Source: an uncultured Acetatifactor sp. (lineage in GTDB: Bacteria > Bacillota > Clostridia > Lachnospirales > Lachnospiraceae). Taken from it: DNA of 64,000 nucleotides. The notes beneath the pieces are model-generated. The model saw only the letters and a list, made by a program, of their open reading frames with translations, was not told the DNA's origin and made no database searches. Position numbers and translations under genes: made by a program. Of this stretch, positions 7,653-15,112 are shown in pieces (position 1 is the stretch's first letter; each line of letters starts with the position of its first letter). The stretch covers positions 7,867 to 71,866 of the forward strand of contig CAJUJU010000012.1 of NCBI GenBank assembly GCA_910586835.1, read 5' to 3'.

Positions 7653-9680
7653 TTATGCCTTTGGCAGCTGACAGTCATGTTTCTTAAAGAAGTCTACCCG
7701 TGGCTCCAAAAACTTCAGTTTATGGCTGTTTGTATTGGCAATATAAAAGGAAACAGGCTCCAGAATATGATTCCAGTCCCATAATTCTTCCCCAAGATTC
7801 AGATATTCCCGGAACATTTCACAGCCCGTTGGCACAATCGGATGAAGCAGAACCGCTGTTATTTTGCAGGCGTAAAAACAATCCGTCACAAGCTGTTTTC
7901 TGAGCGCAGTGTCGCCTGCGGCATCGGCAATTTTTATATTGTTTACCCAGTGCTTGTTGACAGACCGGATAAGGTCGTCCAGAACATAGGAAATGCGATG
8001 AAATTCGTGGTTATACATATGGCGCTCATAGTCGAGAACCGCTTTTTCGGCCATAAGCTTTATCTGCTCAATTGCTTCGCCCTCAGGAACTTTTCCCTCA
8101 AAGTTATTCTGGATTGCGTAAAAGCAGCTGCGGATCAGACGGTTGAATACATTGGTGATTAAATTGCCGTCCTTGAGAACCATGTCCGGGCCGGTGCGGT
8201 CTTCCTCCTTCTGAAAGACCTGGGGTTTAAAACCCACACTTTTTGAGGACAGGCCCAGACTCATGAAATGCATGCGCAGCTGATCCCGGGTGTAATAGTC
8301 AAGTAATTCGTCCGCCAGGGGCGGTTTTAATTCGGAGCTGCTGCTGGCCTTTGTATCCATATACAGTAAATGGCGGTTGGCAATGATATGAGATAAATGC
8401 AGGCTCCCTGTCTTTAGCACTTTCCCTTTGGCAACTTGCAGTCCGGCAAACAGTCCTGTCTGGGCAATGGCATAGAAATAGATATTATCCTCCCCGATGA
8501 ACTGGTAGACCATGGATTCCTCATCATACCACCATTTGGATAATTCCGCTTCCCTTCCCTGTTCCTTCAGATAGGTCAGGGTGAAGGAAATCGGGGCCCA
8601 CAGGGATTCCGGCCATACCCAGAAGGTGAGATCTTTCATGTCCTCACACTCCGGAACAGGCACGCCCCATGTTATGTTGCCGGATAATCGGAAGGGAACC
8701 AGCGTCTTACCGGAGGTATAGTGGATGTTTTCCTCCTCCAGTATCTTTCTGGCCCTGTCCCGGTGATCCAGATTTTCAAACTCAAATACAACGGAAGGTT
8801 TCGCGGGATCGTTCTGTAATTTGTGGGGTGGCAGCTTCTCCGACAATTCTGTGATGTCGGATATATATTTCTTCGGTACATGGAGCAAAGGCTTTTTCAG
8901 GAACTCTTCTACGGTTTCCAGCTGATATTTGCGGGTGTTGGTATTTTTTCGGAGGAAATCATGGTATTCCCTGATCATCGGCATACAGTATTCCAGGTCA
9001 AAATACCAGTTTTCCACCTCTTTGAGAATCGGCCGCTTGTTTGACAGGCAGCTGACCGGGTCTATCAGCTCGGACGGCAGAAACTGATGGCCGCAGGAGC
9101 ATTCATCCGCATAGGCTTTTTCGGAGGCACATCCGGGTATGGGACATCTTCCGGTTACCTGTCTTCCGTTCAGAAATACCTTTTTTTCCTCATCATAAAA
9201 CTGTGGGATAGACATTTTTTTCAGATAGTTGTTTTTATATAATGTGTGAAATACTTCTGCGGATACCTGTTTATGGACGGCTCCGGCTTCGCCAAGAGCG
9301 GATGCGCCGAAAAAATCCAGGCCGATGCCGTAGCGCTCCAGCGTTTCCTTCTGATTCATGTGGTTTTTGTACACATAATCCTCCAGAGAACCTTCGTATC
9401 CGGATTCCTGTAATCTGCGCCAGCTTTCCAGAATAGGAGAACCGTAACAATCCGTACCGGAAAGGAAGATCACATTATCCTTTCCGATTCTGTCCCTCAG
9501 AAATCTCGCAAAGATGTCGGCGTGCAGGAACATTCCTCCCACATGCCCGAAGTGCAGATTTTTATTTCCGTAAGGCATTCCGGCCGTAATAATCGCCCGT
9601 CTGGGAAATGTGGGGCGTTCGCCTGGTGCTAAACGTTTACTGATCATATTGTTTTTTACCTTTCTGTTCATGATTTTCAT
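7653..9680 (-). CDS. Methionyl-tRNA synthetase-like class I ligase with altered KMSKS motif
   Basis: This 675-residue protein has the class I synthetase fold of the MetRS group: the HIGH-type motif reads HFGH (residues 43-46), a zinc knuckle has Cys 179, 184, 194 and 196, and a C-terminal helical anticodon-binding-like domain follows. At the place of KMSKS the sequence reads KASSS (444-448), so the second lysine needed for efficient amino-acid activation is missing. No C-terminal tRNA-binding (EMAP) domain is present. I start at the ATG at 9680, which has AAAGGAGGAA upstream; the frame stays open to 9818, but that would run back to the leader terminator. It may be a second, specialised or resistance-type MetRS, or a paralogue with another acceptor. 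Expression appears controlled by the attenuator upstream. Confidence 0.85.
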   Translation of the reverse strand: MKIMNRKVKNNMISKRLAPGERPTFPRRAIITAGMPYGNKNLHFGHVGGMFLHADIFARFLRDRIGKDNVIFLSGTDCYGSPILESWRRLQESGYEGSLEDYVYKNHMNQKETLERYGIGLDFFGASALGEAGAVHKQVSAEVFHTLYKNNYLKKMSIPQFYDEEKKVFLNGRQVTGRCPIPGCASEKAYADECSCGHQFLPSELIDPVSCLSNKRPILKEVENWYFDLEYCMPMIREYHDFLRKNTNTRKYQLETVEEFLKKPLLHVPKKYISDITELSEKLPPHKLQNDPAKPSVVFEFENLDHRDRARKILEEENIHYTSGKTLVPFRLSGNITWGVPVPECEDMKDLTFWVWPESLWAPISFTLTYLKEQGREAELSKWWYDEESMVYQFIGEDNIYFYAIAQTGLFAGLQVAKGKVLKTGSLHLSHIIANRHLLYMDTKASSSSELKPPLADELLDYYTRDQLRMHFMSLGLSSKSVGFKPQVFQKEEDRTGPDMVLKDGNLITNVFNRLIRSCFYAIQNNFEGKVPEGEAIEQIKLMAEKAVLDYERHMYNHEFHRISYVLDDLIRSVNKHWVNNIKIADAAGDTALRKQLVTDCFYACKITAVLLHPIVPTGCEMFREYLNLGEELWDWNHILEPVSFYIANTNSHKLKFLEPRVDFFKKHDCQLPKA

Positions 9681-9793
9681 TGACGACTGCTTCCTCCTTT
9701 GACGGGGGAGCTCTGACTGTCCCGACACAGGATCCCTCCCTTCCCGACTCTTCCGGTGTTGTGTGCCGTCCGGAACGGACGGAGAGTTTCCGG

Positions 9794-9835
9794 AAAATAA
9801 AAAACGGCCAAAGCTCACATTGAGCTTTTGACCGT
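9794..9835 (-). terminator. Attenuator terminator upstream of the synthetase-like gene
   Basis: Read on the minus strand, a 15-base arm ending AGCTCA pairs with a 14-base arm starting TGAGCT across an ATG loop, with one bulge and one G-U pair, followed by TTTTTTATTTT. It lies between the leader ORF stop and the synthetase-like start codon, so it works inside the leader rather than at a gene end. Confidence 0.9.
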
Positions 9836-9918
9836 CTGGTTCAAACGAACAAGAACAGGATAACTGTCAGGAACACAGCACAAAAAGCTCAATGTCAGAT
9901 TTGACAAAAAGCTGCTGT
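9817..9918 (-). promoter_or_regulatory. Mutually exclusive antiterminator and pre-emptor helices
   Basis: Bases 9883-9895, inside the leader ORF, are perfectly complementary over 13 bases to 9817-9829, the 5' arm plus loop of the terminator, giving an antiterminator. A competing helix pairs 9913-9918 (within the Gln codon run) with 9875-9880, and 9902-9906 with 9893-9897, holding the antiterminator strand away. This is the 1:2 / 2:3 / 3:4 arrangement of amino-acid operon attenuators: a ribosome paused over the Gln codons would free strand 2 and permit read-through. Pairings are read directly; the function is inferred. Confidence 0.75.
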
Positions 9919-9959
9919 TGCTGGTTTCCGTTGTTGCTGCAGGCTGATAAGCAAGGCAT
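9867..9959 (-). CDS. Leader peptide of the synthetase-like gene (30 residues)
   Basis: A 30-codon ORF begins about 20 bases after the predicted transcription start, behind AAGGAGAGGA. The peptide starts MPCLSACSNNGNQQQQ and continues with a hydrophobic end (…IELFVLCS). Residues 9-12 are NNGN and residues 13-16 are four consecutive glutamines; the only methionine is the initiator. The Gln run sits over the first strand of the predicted RNA switch. It is too short for the supplied ORF size limit and would be missed by usual gene calling. Its role as an uptake or starvation sensor versus a drug-stalling peptide cannot be decided from sequence. Confidence 0.8.
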   Translation of the reverse strand: MPCLSACSNNGNQQQQLFVKSDIELFVLCS

Positions 9960-9987
9960 AAGCTGATCCTCTCCTTATTTTTGGGTC

Positions 9988-10016
9988 ATTATAACAGCGG
10001 GTATCAGGGTTGTCAA
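9988..10016 (-). promoter_or_regulatory. Consensus sigma-A promoter of the leader/synthetase transcript
   Basis: TTGACA (10011-10016) and TATAAT (9988-9993) match the consensus perfectly with a 17-base spacer, reading on the minus strand. Transcription should start near 9980, giving a leader of about 300 nucleotides. A perfect promoter fits control by attenuation rather than by weak initiation. Confidence 0.93.
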
Positions 10017-10080
10017 CAGGAAAGTTTTGAAAAATGTAAAATAGGAACCCTGCATTTTCTGCCCACAGTTGGTTTTGATA

Positions 10081-10089
10081 TGATATAAT
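10081..10089 (+). promoter_or_regulatory. Extended -10 promoter of the tatD-like gene
   Basis: TGATATAAT forms an extended -10 element 33 bases before the start codon. No clear -35 is seen. It is divergent from the leader promoter about 70 bases away. Confidence 0.55.
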
Positions 10090-10121
10090 ACAAAAATGAA
10101 TCGACCCTGCAGGGAGGCAGT

Positions 10122-10895
10122 ATGGAAAAAATATTTGATACGCACGCTCATTATGATGATGAAGCCTTTGATCCGGATCGGGACGAGCTGTTGAGAGGGC
10201 TGCCGGAAAACGGAATAGAGAAGGTGGTCAATGTGGGAGCCAGCCTGGCTTCCTGCAGACGGACCCTGGAGCTGATGAACCGCTATGAGCATGTTTACGG
10301 TGCGCTGGGAGTTCATCCCAGCGAGACGGCGGAGCTGGACGAGGAGGCTCTGGCGTGGCTGCGGCAGCAGTGTCAGGTGGAAAAATGTGTGGCGGTGGGA
10401 GAAATCGGACTGGATTATTATTGGGATGAGCCGGACAGAGAGGTGCAGAAGAAATGGTTTGTCCGGCAGCTGGGGCTTGCACGGGAGCTGAAAAAGCCGG
10501 TGATTATTCATTCCAGGGACGCGGCGAAGGATACGGTGGATCTTATGAAGGCGGAAAGGGCATCCGAGATCGGCGGCGTAGTACACTGCTATTCCTATAC
10601 CACGGAGACAGCGAAGCAGTTTCTGGATATGGGGTTCTATTTTGGCATTGGGGGCGTGCTCACCTTTCAAAACGCGCGGAAGCTGAAGGAGGCGGCAGCG
10701 TATCTTCCCCTGGATCATATTGTGCTGGAGACGGACTGTCCTTATCTGGCGCCTGTACCCAACCGGGGAAAGCGCAACAGCTCGTTATACATTCCTTATG
10801 TGGTTACCGCCCTTGCAAAGCTGAAGGGAGTGGAGGAGGATACGGTGAGACAGGCTGCCTGGGAAAATGCGCACAGGCTGTACAGGCTTGTCTGA
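10122..10895 (+). CDS. TatD family metal-dependent hydrolase
   Basis: A 257-residue TIM-barrel protein of the TatD family, divalent-metal DNases/hydrolases implicated in DNA repair and nucleic-acid quality control. The first metal motif is DTHAHYDDE (His 8, His 10), followed by GVHPSE, GEIGLDYYW, a metal-binding IHSRDA, VHCYSY and the terminal ETDCPYLAP with the catalytic Asp. The length is typical. The ATG at 10122 has AGGGAGG upstream. The gene heads a run of same-strand genes; the substrate in vivo is not known for this family with certainty. Confidence 0.94.
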   Translation: MEKIFDTHAHYDDEAFDPDRDELLRGLPENGIEKVVNVGASLASCRRTLELMNRYEHVYGALGVHPSETAELDEEALAWLRQQCQVEKCVAVGEIGLDYYWDEPDREVQKKWFVRQLGLARELKKPVIIHSRDAAKDTVDLMKAERASEIGGVVHCYSYTTETAKQFLDMGFYFGIGGVLTFQNARKLKEAAAYLPLDHIVLETDCPYLAPVPNRGKRNSSLYIPYVVTALAKLKGVEEDTVRQAAWENAHRLYRLV

Positions 10896-11003
10896 CGGTT
10901 TTTTATCTTATTTTCTGGAAAAAAGAGAGGGGAAGTGCTACAGTATAGTTGCGGCGGATGGGCACTCCGGCTGTCTGCCCGGTTGTCAGGAGGCAGAAAT
11001 GAC

Positions 11004-11600
11004 ATGAAAGAGCATCTTACAAAGGTTTTTTTAATTGCGGATCTGCATTTTGGAGACGAGGGGATTATCCGGTATGAAAACCGCCCTTTTGCGTCGGCGG
11101 AGGAAATGGACGGGCAGTTGCTTGCAAGGTGGAACCAAACTGTTTCGAAGGAGGACACCGTGTTTGTGCTGGGGGATTTTTCCTGTTACGGCGAGGAGAA
11201 AGACAGAGAGCTGCTTTCTGCTTTAAACGGCAGAAAAATTCTTGTCATGGGCAACCATGACAGGCATCGGAGCAGTGAGTGCTGGCGCGGTCTGGGATTT
11301 GCGGAATCCGTGGAGTGGCCGGTGGTGTACAGAGATTTTTTTATTCTGTCTCATGAGCCGGTGTACCTGAATGAAAATATGCCCTATGCAAATTTATACG
11401 GACATGTGCACAAGAATCCCTCCTACCGGACGGTGTCCGGGCAGAGCTTCTGCGTCAGTGCGGAGCGGATCGGATATGCGCCGGTGTGCTTTGAGGAGGT
11501 CTGCGAGAAAATGGCCCGGGTTCGCAGGCGGCAGGACGGGAAATGTGACCGGAGGGCAGATGAACAGGGGATTGACAGAAACGGGAGGGATATGGGGTGA
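11004..11600 (+). CDS. Calcineurin-like metallophosphoesterase
   Basis: A 198-residue single-domain metallophosphoesterase. The five motifs of the superfamily are present: DLHFGD (Asp 13, His 15), LGDFS (Asp 58), GNHDRH (Asn 84, His 85), LSHEPV and YGHVHKN. It resembles the small COG4186-type phosphoesterases, whose substrate is unknown. I start at the ATG at 11004, which has AGGAGG at 10988-10993; an earlier in-frame start at 10935 lacks family similarity. Its TGA overlaps the GTG of the beta-galactosidase by 4 bases, which points to translational coupling. Confidence 0.92.
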   Translation: MKEHLTKVFLIADLHFGDEGIIRYENRPFASAEEMDGQLLARWNQTVSKEDTVFVLGDFSCYGEEKDRELLSALNGRKILVMGNHDRHRSSECWRGLGFAESVEWPVVYRDFFILSHEPVYLNENMPYANLYGHVHKNPSYRTVSGQSFCVSAERIGYAPVCFEEVCEKMARVRRRQDGKCDRRADEQGIDRNGRDMG

Positions 11601-13663
11601 GAAAATTGATCAACGGGACAGGGATTGACCTGGGAGTGTGCTATTACCCGGAGCACTGGAACAGGGACTGCTGGGCGGAGGATCTGGATAGAATGCTGGC
11701 GGCGGGGCTTAAGACCGTGCGGGTGGCCGAGTTTGCCTGGAGTTTGATTGAACCGATGGAGGGGGAGTATACCTATGAGTTTTTTGACAGCTTCCTGGAT
11801 CTGGCGGCGGAGAAGGGGATGCAGGTGATTTTCTGCACGCCTACGGCGACGCCTCCCGCATGGCTGACAGAAAAGTATCCGGAGGTTCTGAACGCGGATA
11901 TTACGGGCACTCTGTACCGCCATGGTTCCAGAAGGCATTATAACTATAATTCTCCGGTATACCGGGAAAAGACCAGAAATATTGTGGAGGTGTCGGCTGC
12001 TCATTACGGGAAGCATCCGGCCATTGTCGGCTGGCAGCTGGACAATGAGTTCAATTGTGAAAACGACAGGTTTTATTCCGACAGCGACAGCTCTGCGTTC
12101 CGCGTATTTTTGCAGAAGCGGTACGGCACGCTGGAGGATTTGAACAGGGCGTGGGGAACGGTGTTCTGGAATCAGACTTACACGGACTGGAGCCAGGTGG
12201 ATGTGCCCAGAAAGACAAACACGGGTGCGGTAAATCCCCACAGGGTGCTGGACTTTTACCGTTTTATCTCCGACAGCGTGAACAGCTATGCCAGACTGCA
12301 GGCGGATATTGTGAGAAAATATAAGAAGCCGGAGGATTTTATCACCACCAACGGTATGTTTGGAAACATTGATTATCAGAGGATGGAAAAGGAAAGCCTG
12401 GACGTGCTGATGTACGATTCTTATCCGAATTTCGGCTATGCACTGGACGGCTTTTCCCCGGAGGACTTCATGAAGGACAGATGGTCCAGCAGAAGTCTTG
12501 CGGAGGTGCGCGCGGTCTCGCCAAATTTCGGGATTATGGAACAGCAGAGCGGCGCCAACGGCTGGAATACCAGCATGGAGGCGCCCACCCCCAGGCCCGG
12601 GCAGATCACGCTGTGGACCATGCAGAGCATCGCCCACGGAGCGGATTATATCAGCTATTTCCGTTGGAGAACCTGCACTTTTGGAACGGAAATCTACTGG
12701 CACGGTATTCTGGATTACTCCGGAAGGGAGAACAGGAGGCTGCAGGAGATTGCCCGGATCAGCGGAATGCTGGGGCAGATGCAGGAGCTTGCCGGTTCAG
12801 GGTATGAGGCAAAAGTGGGTATTCTGAAAGACTATGACAATGTCTGGGACGCTCAGCAGGACAGATGGCACGGCAGGGTGGAACAGATCAGCCAGAACGG
12901 GCTTTTCAGCGCTCTGCAAAAGACCCATACCCCCTTCGATTATGTTTATCTGAAAGACGAAATACAGCCGGAGGATCTGAAACGGTATGATTTGCTGTTT
13001 TATCCTCATGCCGGTATTCTGACGGCGGAGCGTATGGCGGTTCTGGAGCAGTATGTGGCGGCGGGCGGAAAGCTTGTCATGGGCTGCAGGACAGGGTACA
13101 AGGATATCTGCGGCAGGTGTGTTACGGAGTATCTGCCGGGCATGGCGGCAAAGCTGACGGGAACGGATATCCCCGAGTATTCGCTGGTGGCGCCGGACGA
13201 CGGAACCATAATGGTCCGCTGGGAGGAGGAAACGTTTGAGGCTGCGGGATTCAATGATCTGTTGGCGGCGGCAGGGGAAAACGCGGAGGTGGTGGGAACC
13301 TACGCCTCCAGCTATTACGCGGGAGAGCCGGCCCTGATCCGCAATCGTTTCGGAGAGGGAGAGGCTTACTACTTCGGCGGAGCGTTTGCGGAGGATGCCG
13401 CGAGAGCTTTTCTGAAAAAGCTGGGCGCAGGAGAGCCCTATGGGGACATTCTGGAGCTGCCGGAGGAATGTGAGCTGGCGGTGAGAACCAAGGGCGGCAC
13501 TGCCGGGAATGGCGGAAAAAGCTATCTGTTTGTATTGAATTATCGGTCGGAGGCCCAGAGCATCAGGCTGAAGAAGCCCCTGAAAAATCTTCTGACGAAA
13601 GAAGAGGAAGAAGGGGAGCGTTCTCTGGAGAAATATGGGGTCAGGGTCTATGAGATAAATTGA
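11597..13663 (+). CDS. Beta-galactosidase, glycoside hydrolase family 42
   Basis: A 688-residue cytoplasmic GH42 enzyme that hydrolyses terminal beta-galactosides. The TIM barrel begins with GVCYYPEHW; the acid/base Glu is in GWQLDNEFNC (Glu 151) and the nucleophile in FGIMEQQSG (Glu 315). The trimerisation domain (about 390-600) and a small C-terminal beta domain follow, so the enzyme is full length. No signal peptide is present, which implies hydrolysis of imported oligosaccharides. The GTG start at 11597 is preceded by GGGAGGG and overlaps the upstream phosphoesterase stop. Confidence 0.96.
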   Translation: MRKLINGTGIDLGVCYYPEHWNRDCWAEDLDRMLAAGLKTVRVAEFAWSLIEPMEGEYTYEFFDSFLDLAAEKGMQVIFCTPTATPPAWLTEKYPEVLNADITGTLYRHGSRRHYNYNSPVYREKTRNIVEVSAAHYGKHPAIVGWQLDNEFNCENDRFYSDSDSSAFRVFLQKRYGTLEDLNRAWGTVFWNQTYTDWSQVDVPRKTNTGAVNPHRVLDFYRFISDSVNSYARLQADIVRKYKKPEDFITTNGMFGNIDYQRMEKESLDVLMYDSYPNFGYALDGFSPEDFMKDRWSSRSLAEVRAVSPNFGIMEQQSGANGWNTSMEAPTPRPGQITLWTMQSIAHGADYISYFRWRTCTFGTEIYWHGILDYSGRENRRLQEIARISGMLGQMQELAGSGYEAKVGILKDYDNVWDAQQDRWHGRVEQISQNGLFSALQKTHTPFDYVYLKDEIQPEDLKRYDLLFYPHAGILTAERMAVLEQYVAAGGKLVMGCRTGYKDICGRCVTEYLPGMAAKLTGTDIPEYSLVAPDDGTIMVRWEEETFEAAGFNDLLAAAGENAEVVGTYASSYYAGEPALIRNRFGEGEAYYFGGAFAEDAARAFLKKLGAGEPYGDILELPEECELAVRTKGGTAGNGGKSYLFVLNYRSEAQSIRLKKPLKNLLTKEEEEGERSLEKYGVRVYEIN

Positions 13664-13703
13664 GCCCGGTAGTGAGGCTCCGCAAATGGAAGGACGGGAC
13701 GGA

Positions 13704-14627
13704 ATGGGAACTGCAGAACTGATTTCCCTGCAGCTGAGAATGTTTTTGATTATGCTGCTGGGGCTGTTTTTTCGGAAAAAGAATATCATTTCTCAGGAGG
13801 GAAAAAAGAATCTGACGGATCTGGTGATTTATCTGATCCTGCCCTGCAACATAGTCAAGTCCTTCATGATAGAATTTGACGGCAGTGTGTTGATGAATTT
13901 TGGCCTGATTCTGCTGATTTCCGTGGTCATTCAAGTGTTTTGTGCAGGCTTGGCCAGAGTTTTGTACAGAGGGGTGCAGACAGGGCATAAACCGGTTCTG
14001 ATGTATGCGACGGTGGCCTCCAACGCGGGATTTCTCGGAAACCCCGTGGCGGAGGGCGTCTTTGGCAGTATGGGATTGGCGTTGGCCTCCGTATACCTGA
14101 TTCCGCAAAGGATCGTCATGTGGTCCGCCGGAGTATCTTATTTTACCAAAGGCTCCGACCGAAAAACGATTTTGAAAAGGGTGTTGACACACCCCTGTAT
14201 TATTGCGGTGGCGGTGGGGATGGTATTAATGCTGACACAGGTGTCGCTTCCCTCGTTTCTGGATGCGGCGTTAAAGGATATCGGCAGCTGCAACACTGCC
14301 ATGTCCATGCTGGTCATCGGTACGATTCTGGCAGATGTAAAGCCCAAAGAGATGTTGGATAAGTCTGTGTTCCTGTTTTCGGGGCTGCGGCTGCTGCTGA
14401 TTCCTCTTGTGGTCTGGCTGGGATGTCTTCTGTTCCGGGTGGACGGACTTGTGACAGGTGTGTCGGTACTGCTTGCAGCCATGCCTGCCGCCGGCACCAC
14501 GGCCATTCTGGCAGCAAAATATGATGGGGATGCGGTGTATGCCAGCAAGTGTGTTGTCCTGAGCACGGTTTTGTCGCTTGCCGTCATTCCGGTGTGGAGC
14601 ATGATTTTGCTCAAAGGAATCGTATAA
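13704..14627 (+). CDS. AEC family transporter (auxin efflux carrier-type)
   Basis: About 307 residues with ten hydrophobic helices, matching the AEC family of secondary transporters, which in bacteria move malate or other organic acids. Conserved elements include LVIYLILPCNIVKSF after helix 2, NAGFLGNPVAEGVFG in the middle, and a C-terminal MPAAGTTAILAAKYDGD block. The ATG at 13704 has GGAAGGA upstream; the ATG at 13686 is possible. It follows the beta-galactosidase by 40 bases and may share its transcript. The substrate is unknown. Confidence 0.92.
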   Translation: MGTAELISLQLRMFLIMLLGLFFRKKNIISQEGKKNLTDLVIYLILPCNIVKSFMIEFDGSVLMNFGLILLISVVIQVFCAGLARVLYRGVQTGHKPVLMYATVASNAGFLGNPVAEGVFGSMGLALASVYLIPQRIVMWSAGVSYFTKGSDRKTILKRVLTHPCIIAVAVGMVLMLTQVSLPSFLDAALKDIGSCNTAMSMLVIGTILADVKPKEMLDKSVFLFSGLRLLLIPLVVWLGCLLFRVDGLVTGVSVLLAAMPAAGTTAILAAKYDGDAVYASKCVVLSTVLSLAVIPVWSMILLKGIV

Positions 14628-14650
14628 AATACTTGTATCTTTTCTGATAG

Positions 14651-14818
14651 TGTGCTACGATACTGAAATTGTTGTCGGCCAAGGGCGGTATACCGGAAAG
14701 GGTCAGTAATGCTGTCTATGCCCAGAAGGATCTGGAAACCTTGGACAGGTGGATTCTGCTCTCTGCCGGGTCGGAAAATGCAGATGATTTTTGTAAAAAA
14801 GCGGAATTGATAATCTAA
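14651..14818 (+). pseudogene. Remnant of a protein gene, possibly Rpn/PD-(D/E)XK nuclease-like C-terminus
   Basis: An open frame without a usable start codon encodes a block ending in RVSNAVYAQKDLETLDRWIL and SENADDF, then stops at 14816-14818. From memory this resembles C-terminal segments (AxDLETLDRW...A..A.S.DEF) of the Rpn-type transposase/nuclease proteins common in Lachnospiraceae. A stop codon lies directly upstream and no 5' part is visible, so this is probably the tail of a decayed gene. The assignment is tentative. Confidence 0.4.
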
Positions 14819-15040
14819 AAAATTTCTTCTTTATCATGTTTCGTGTTCTATGGTTTTAAAAAAGTTTATAATTTCTATGATTTCGTAAATTCTCTGGTTT
14901 GGCAATTCTTTTCTGTGTCAGGTAAATCAACTGTTTCAGTTATTTCAAATTTAAAATATTCGTTGCTGTTCGCCGGCTTTGATTTAGTATATATGAGGGA
15001 ATTTGAATTTCTGAATTTATCGAATATCAATAAAAATATA
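14819..15040. other. AT-rich intergenic stretch
   Basis: Between the gene remnant and the next promoter, about 220 bases are far richer in A+T than the surroundings. A 79-codon frame (14843-15082) has no ribosome binding site and low-complexity content, and I do not regard it as a gene. The composition suggests foreign or decayed DNA, or a curved promoter-upstream region. Confidence 0.5.
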
Positions 15041-15069
15041 TTGACTTTCGATTATAACAGGAATATAGT
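15041..15069 (+). promoter_or_regulatory. Promoter of the membrane protein/DUF2975/HTH operon
   Basis: TTGACT (15041-15046) and TATAGT (15064-15069) are separated by 17 bases and stand 43 bases before the start codon. Confidence 0.7.
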
Positions 15070-15112
15070 GGGGATAATATAACTGATAAGAGAGGGAGGA
15101 GGTTTCTATCAG

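Noticed and set aside
9681..9818. Extension of the synthetase-like ORF to 9818 (46 more residues)
   Set aside because: The extension begins in the terminator hairpin, is Pro/Arg/Ser-rich without family similarity, and bypasses the strong ribosome binding site at 9690-9700.
9681..9980. T-box riboswitch in the synthetase leader
   Set aside because: No T-box sequence or stem I architecture is present; the leader ORF with alternative hairpins explains the terminator better.
14843..15082. 79-residue ORF in the AT-rich stretch
   Set aside because: No ribosome binding site, AT-driven composition, and it overlaps the promoter of the next operon.
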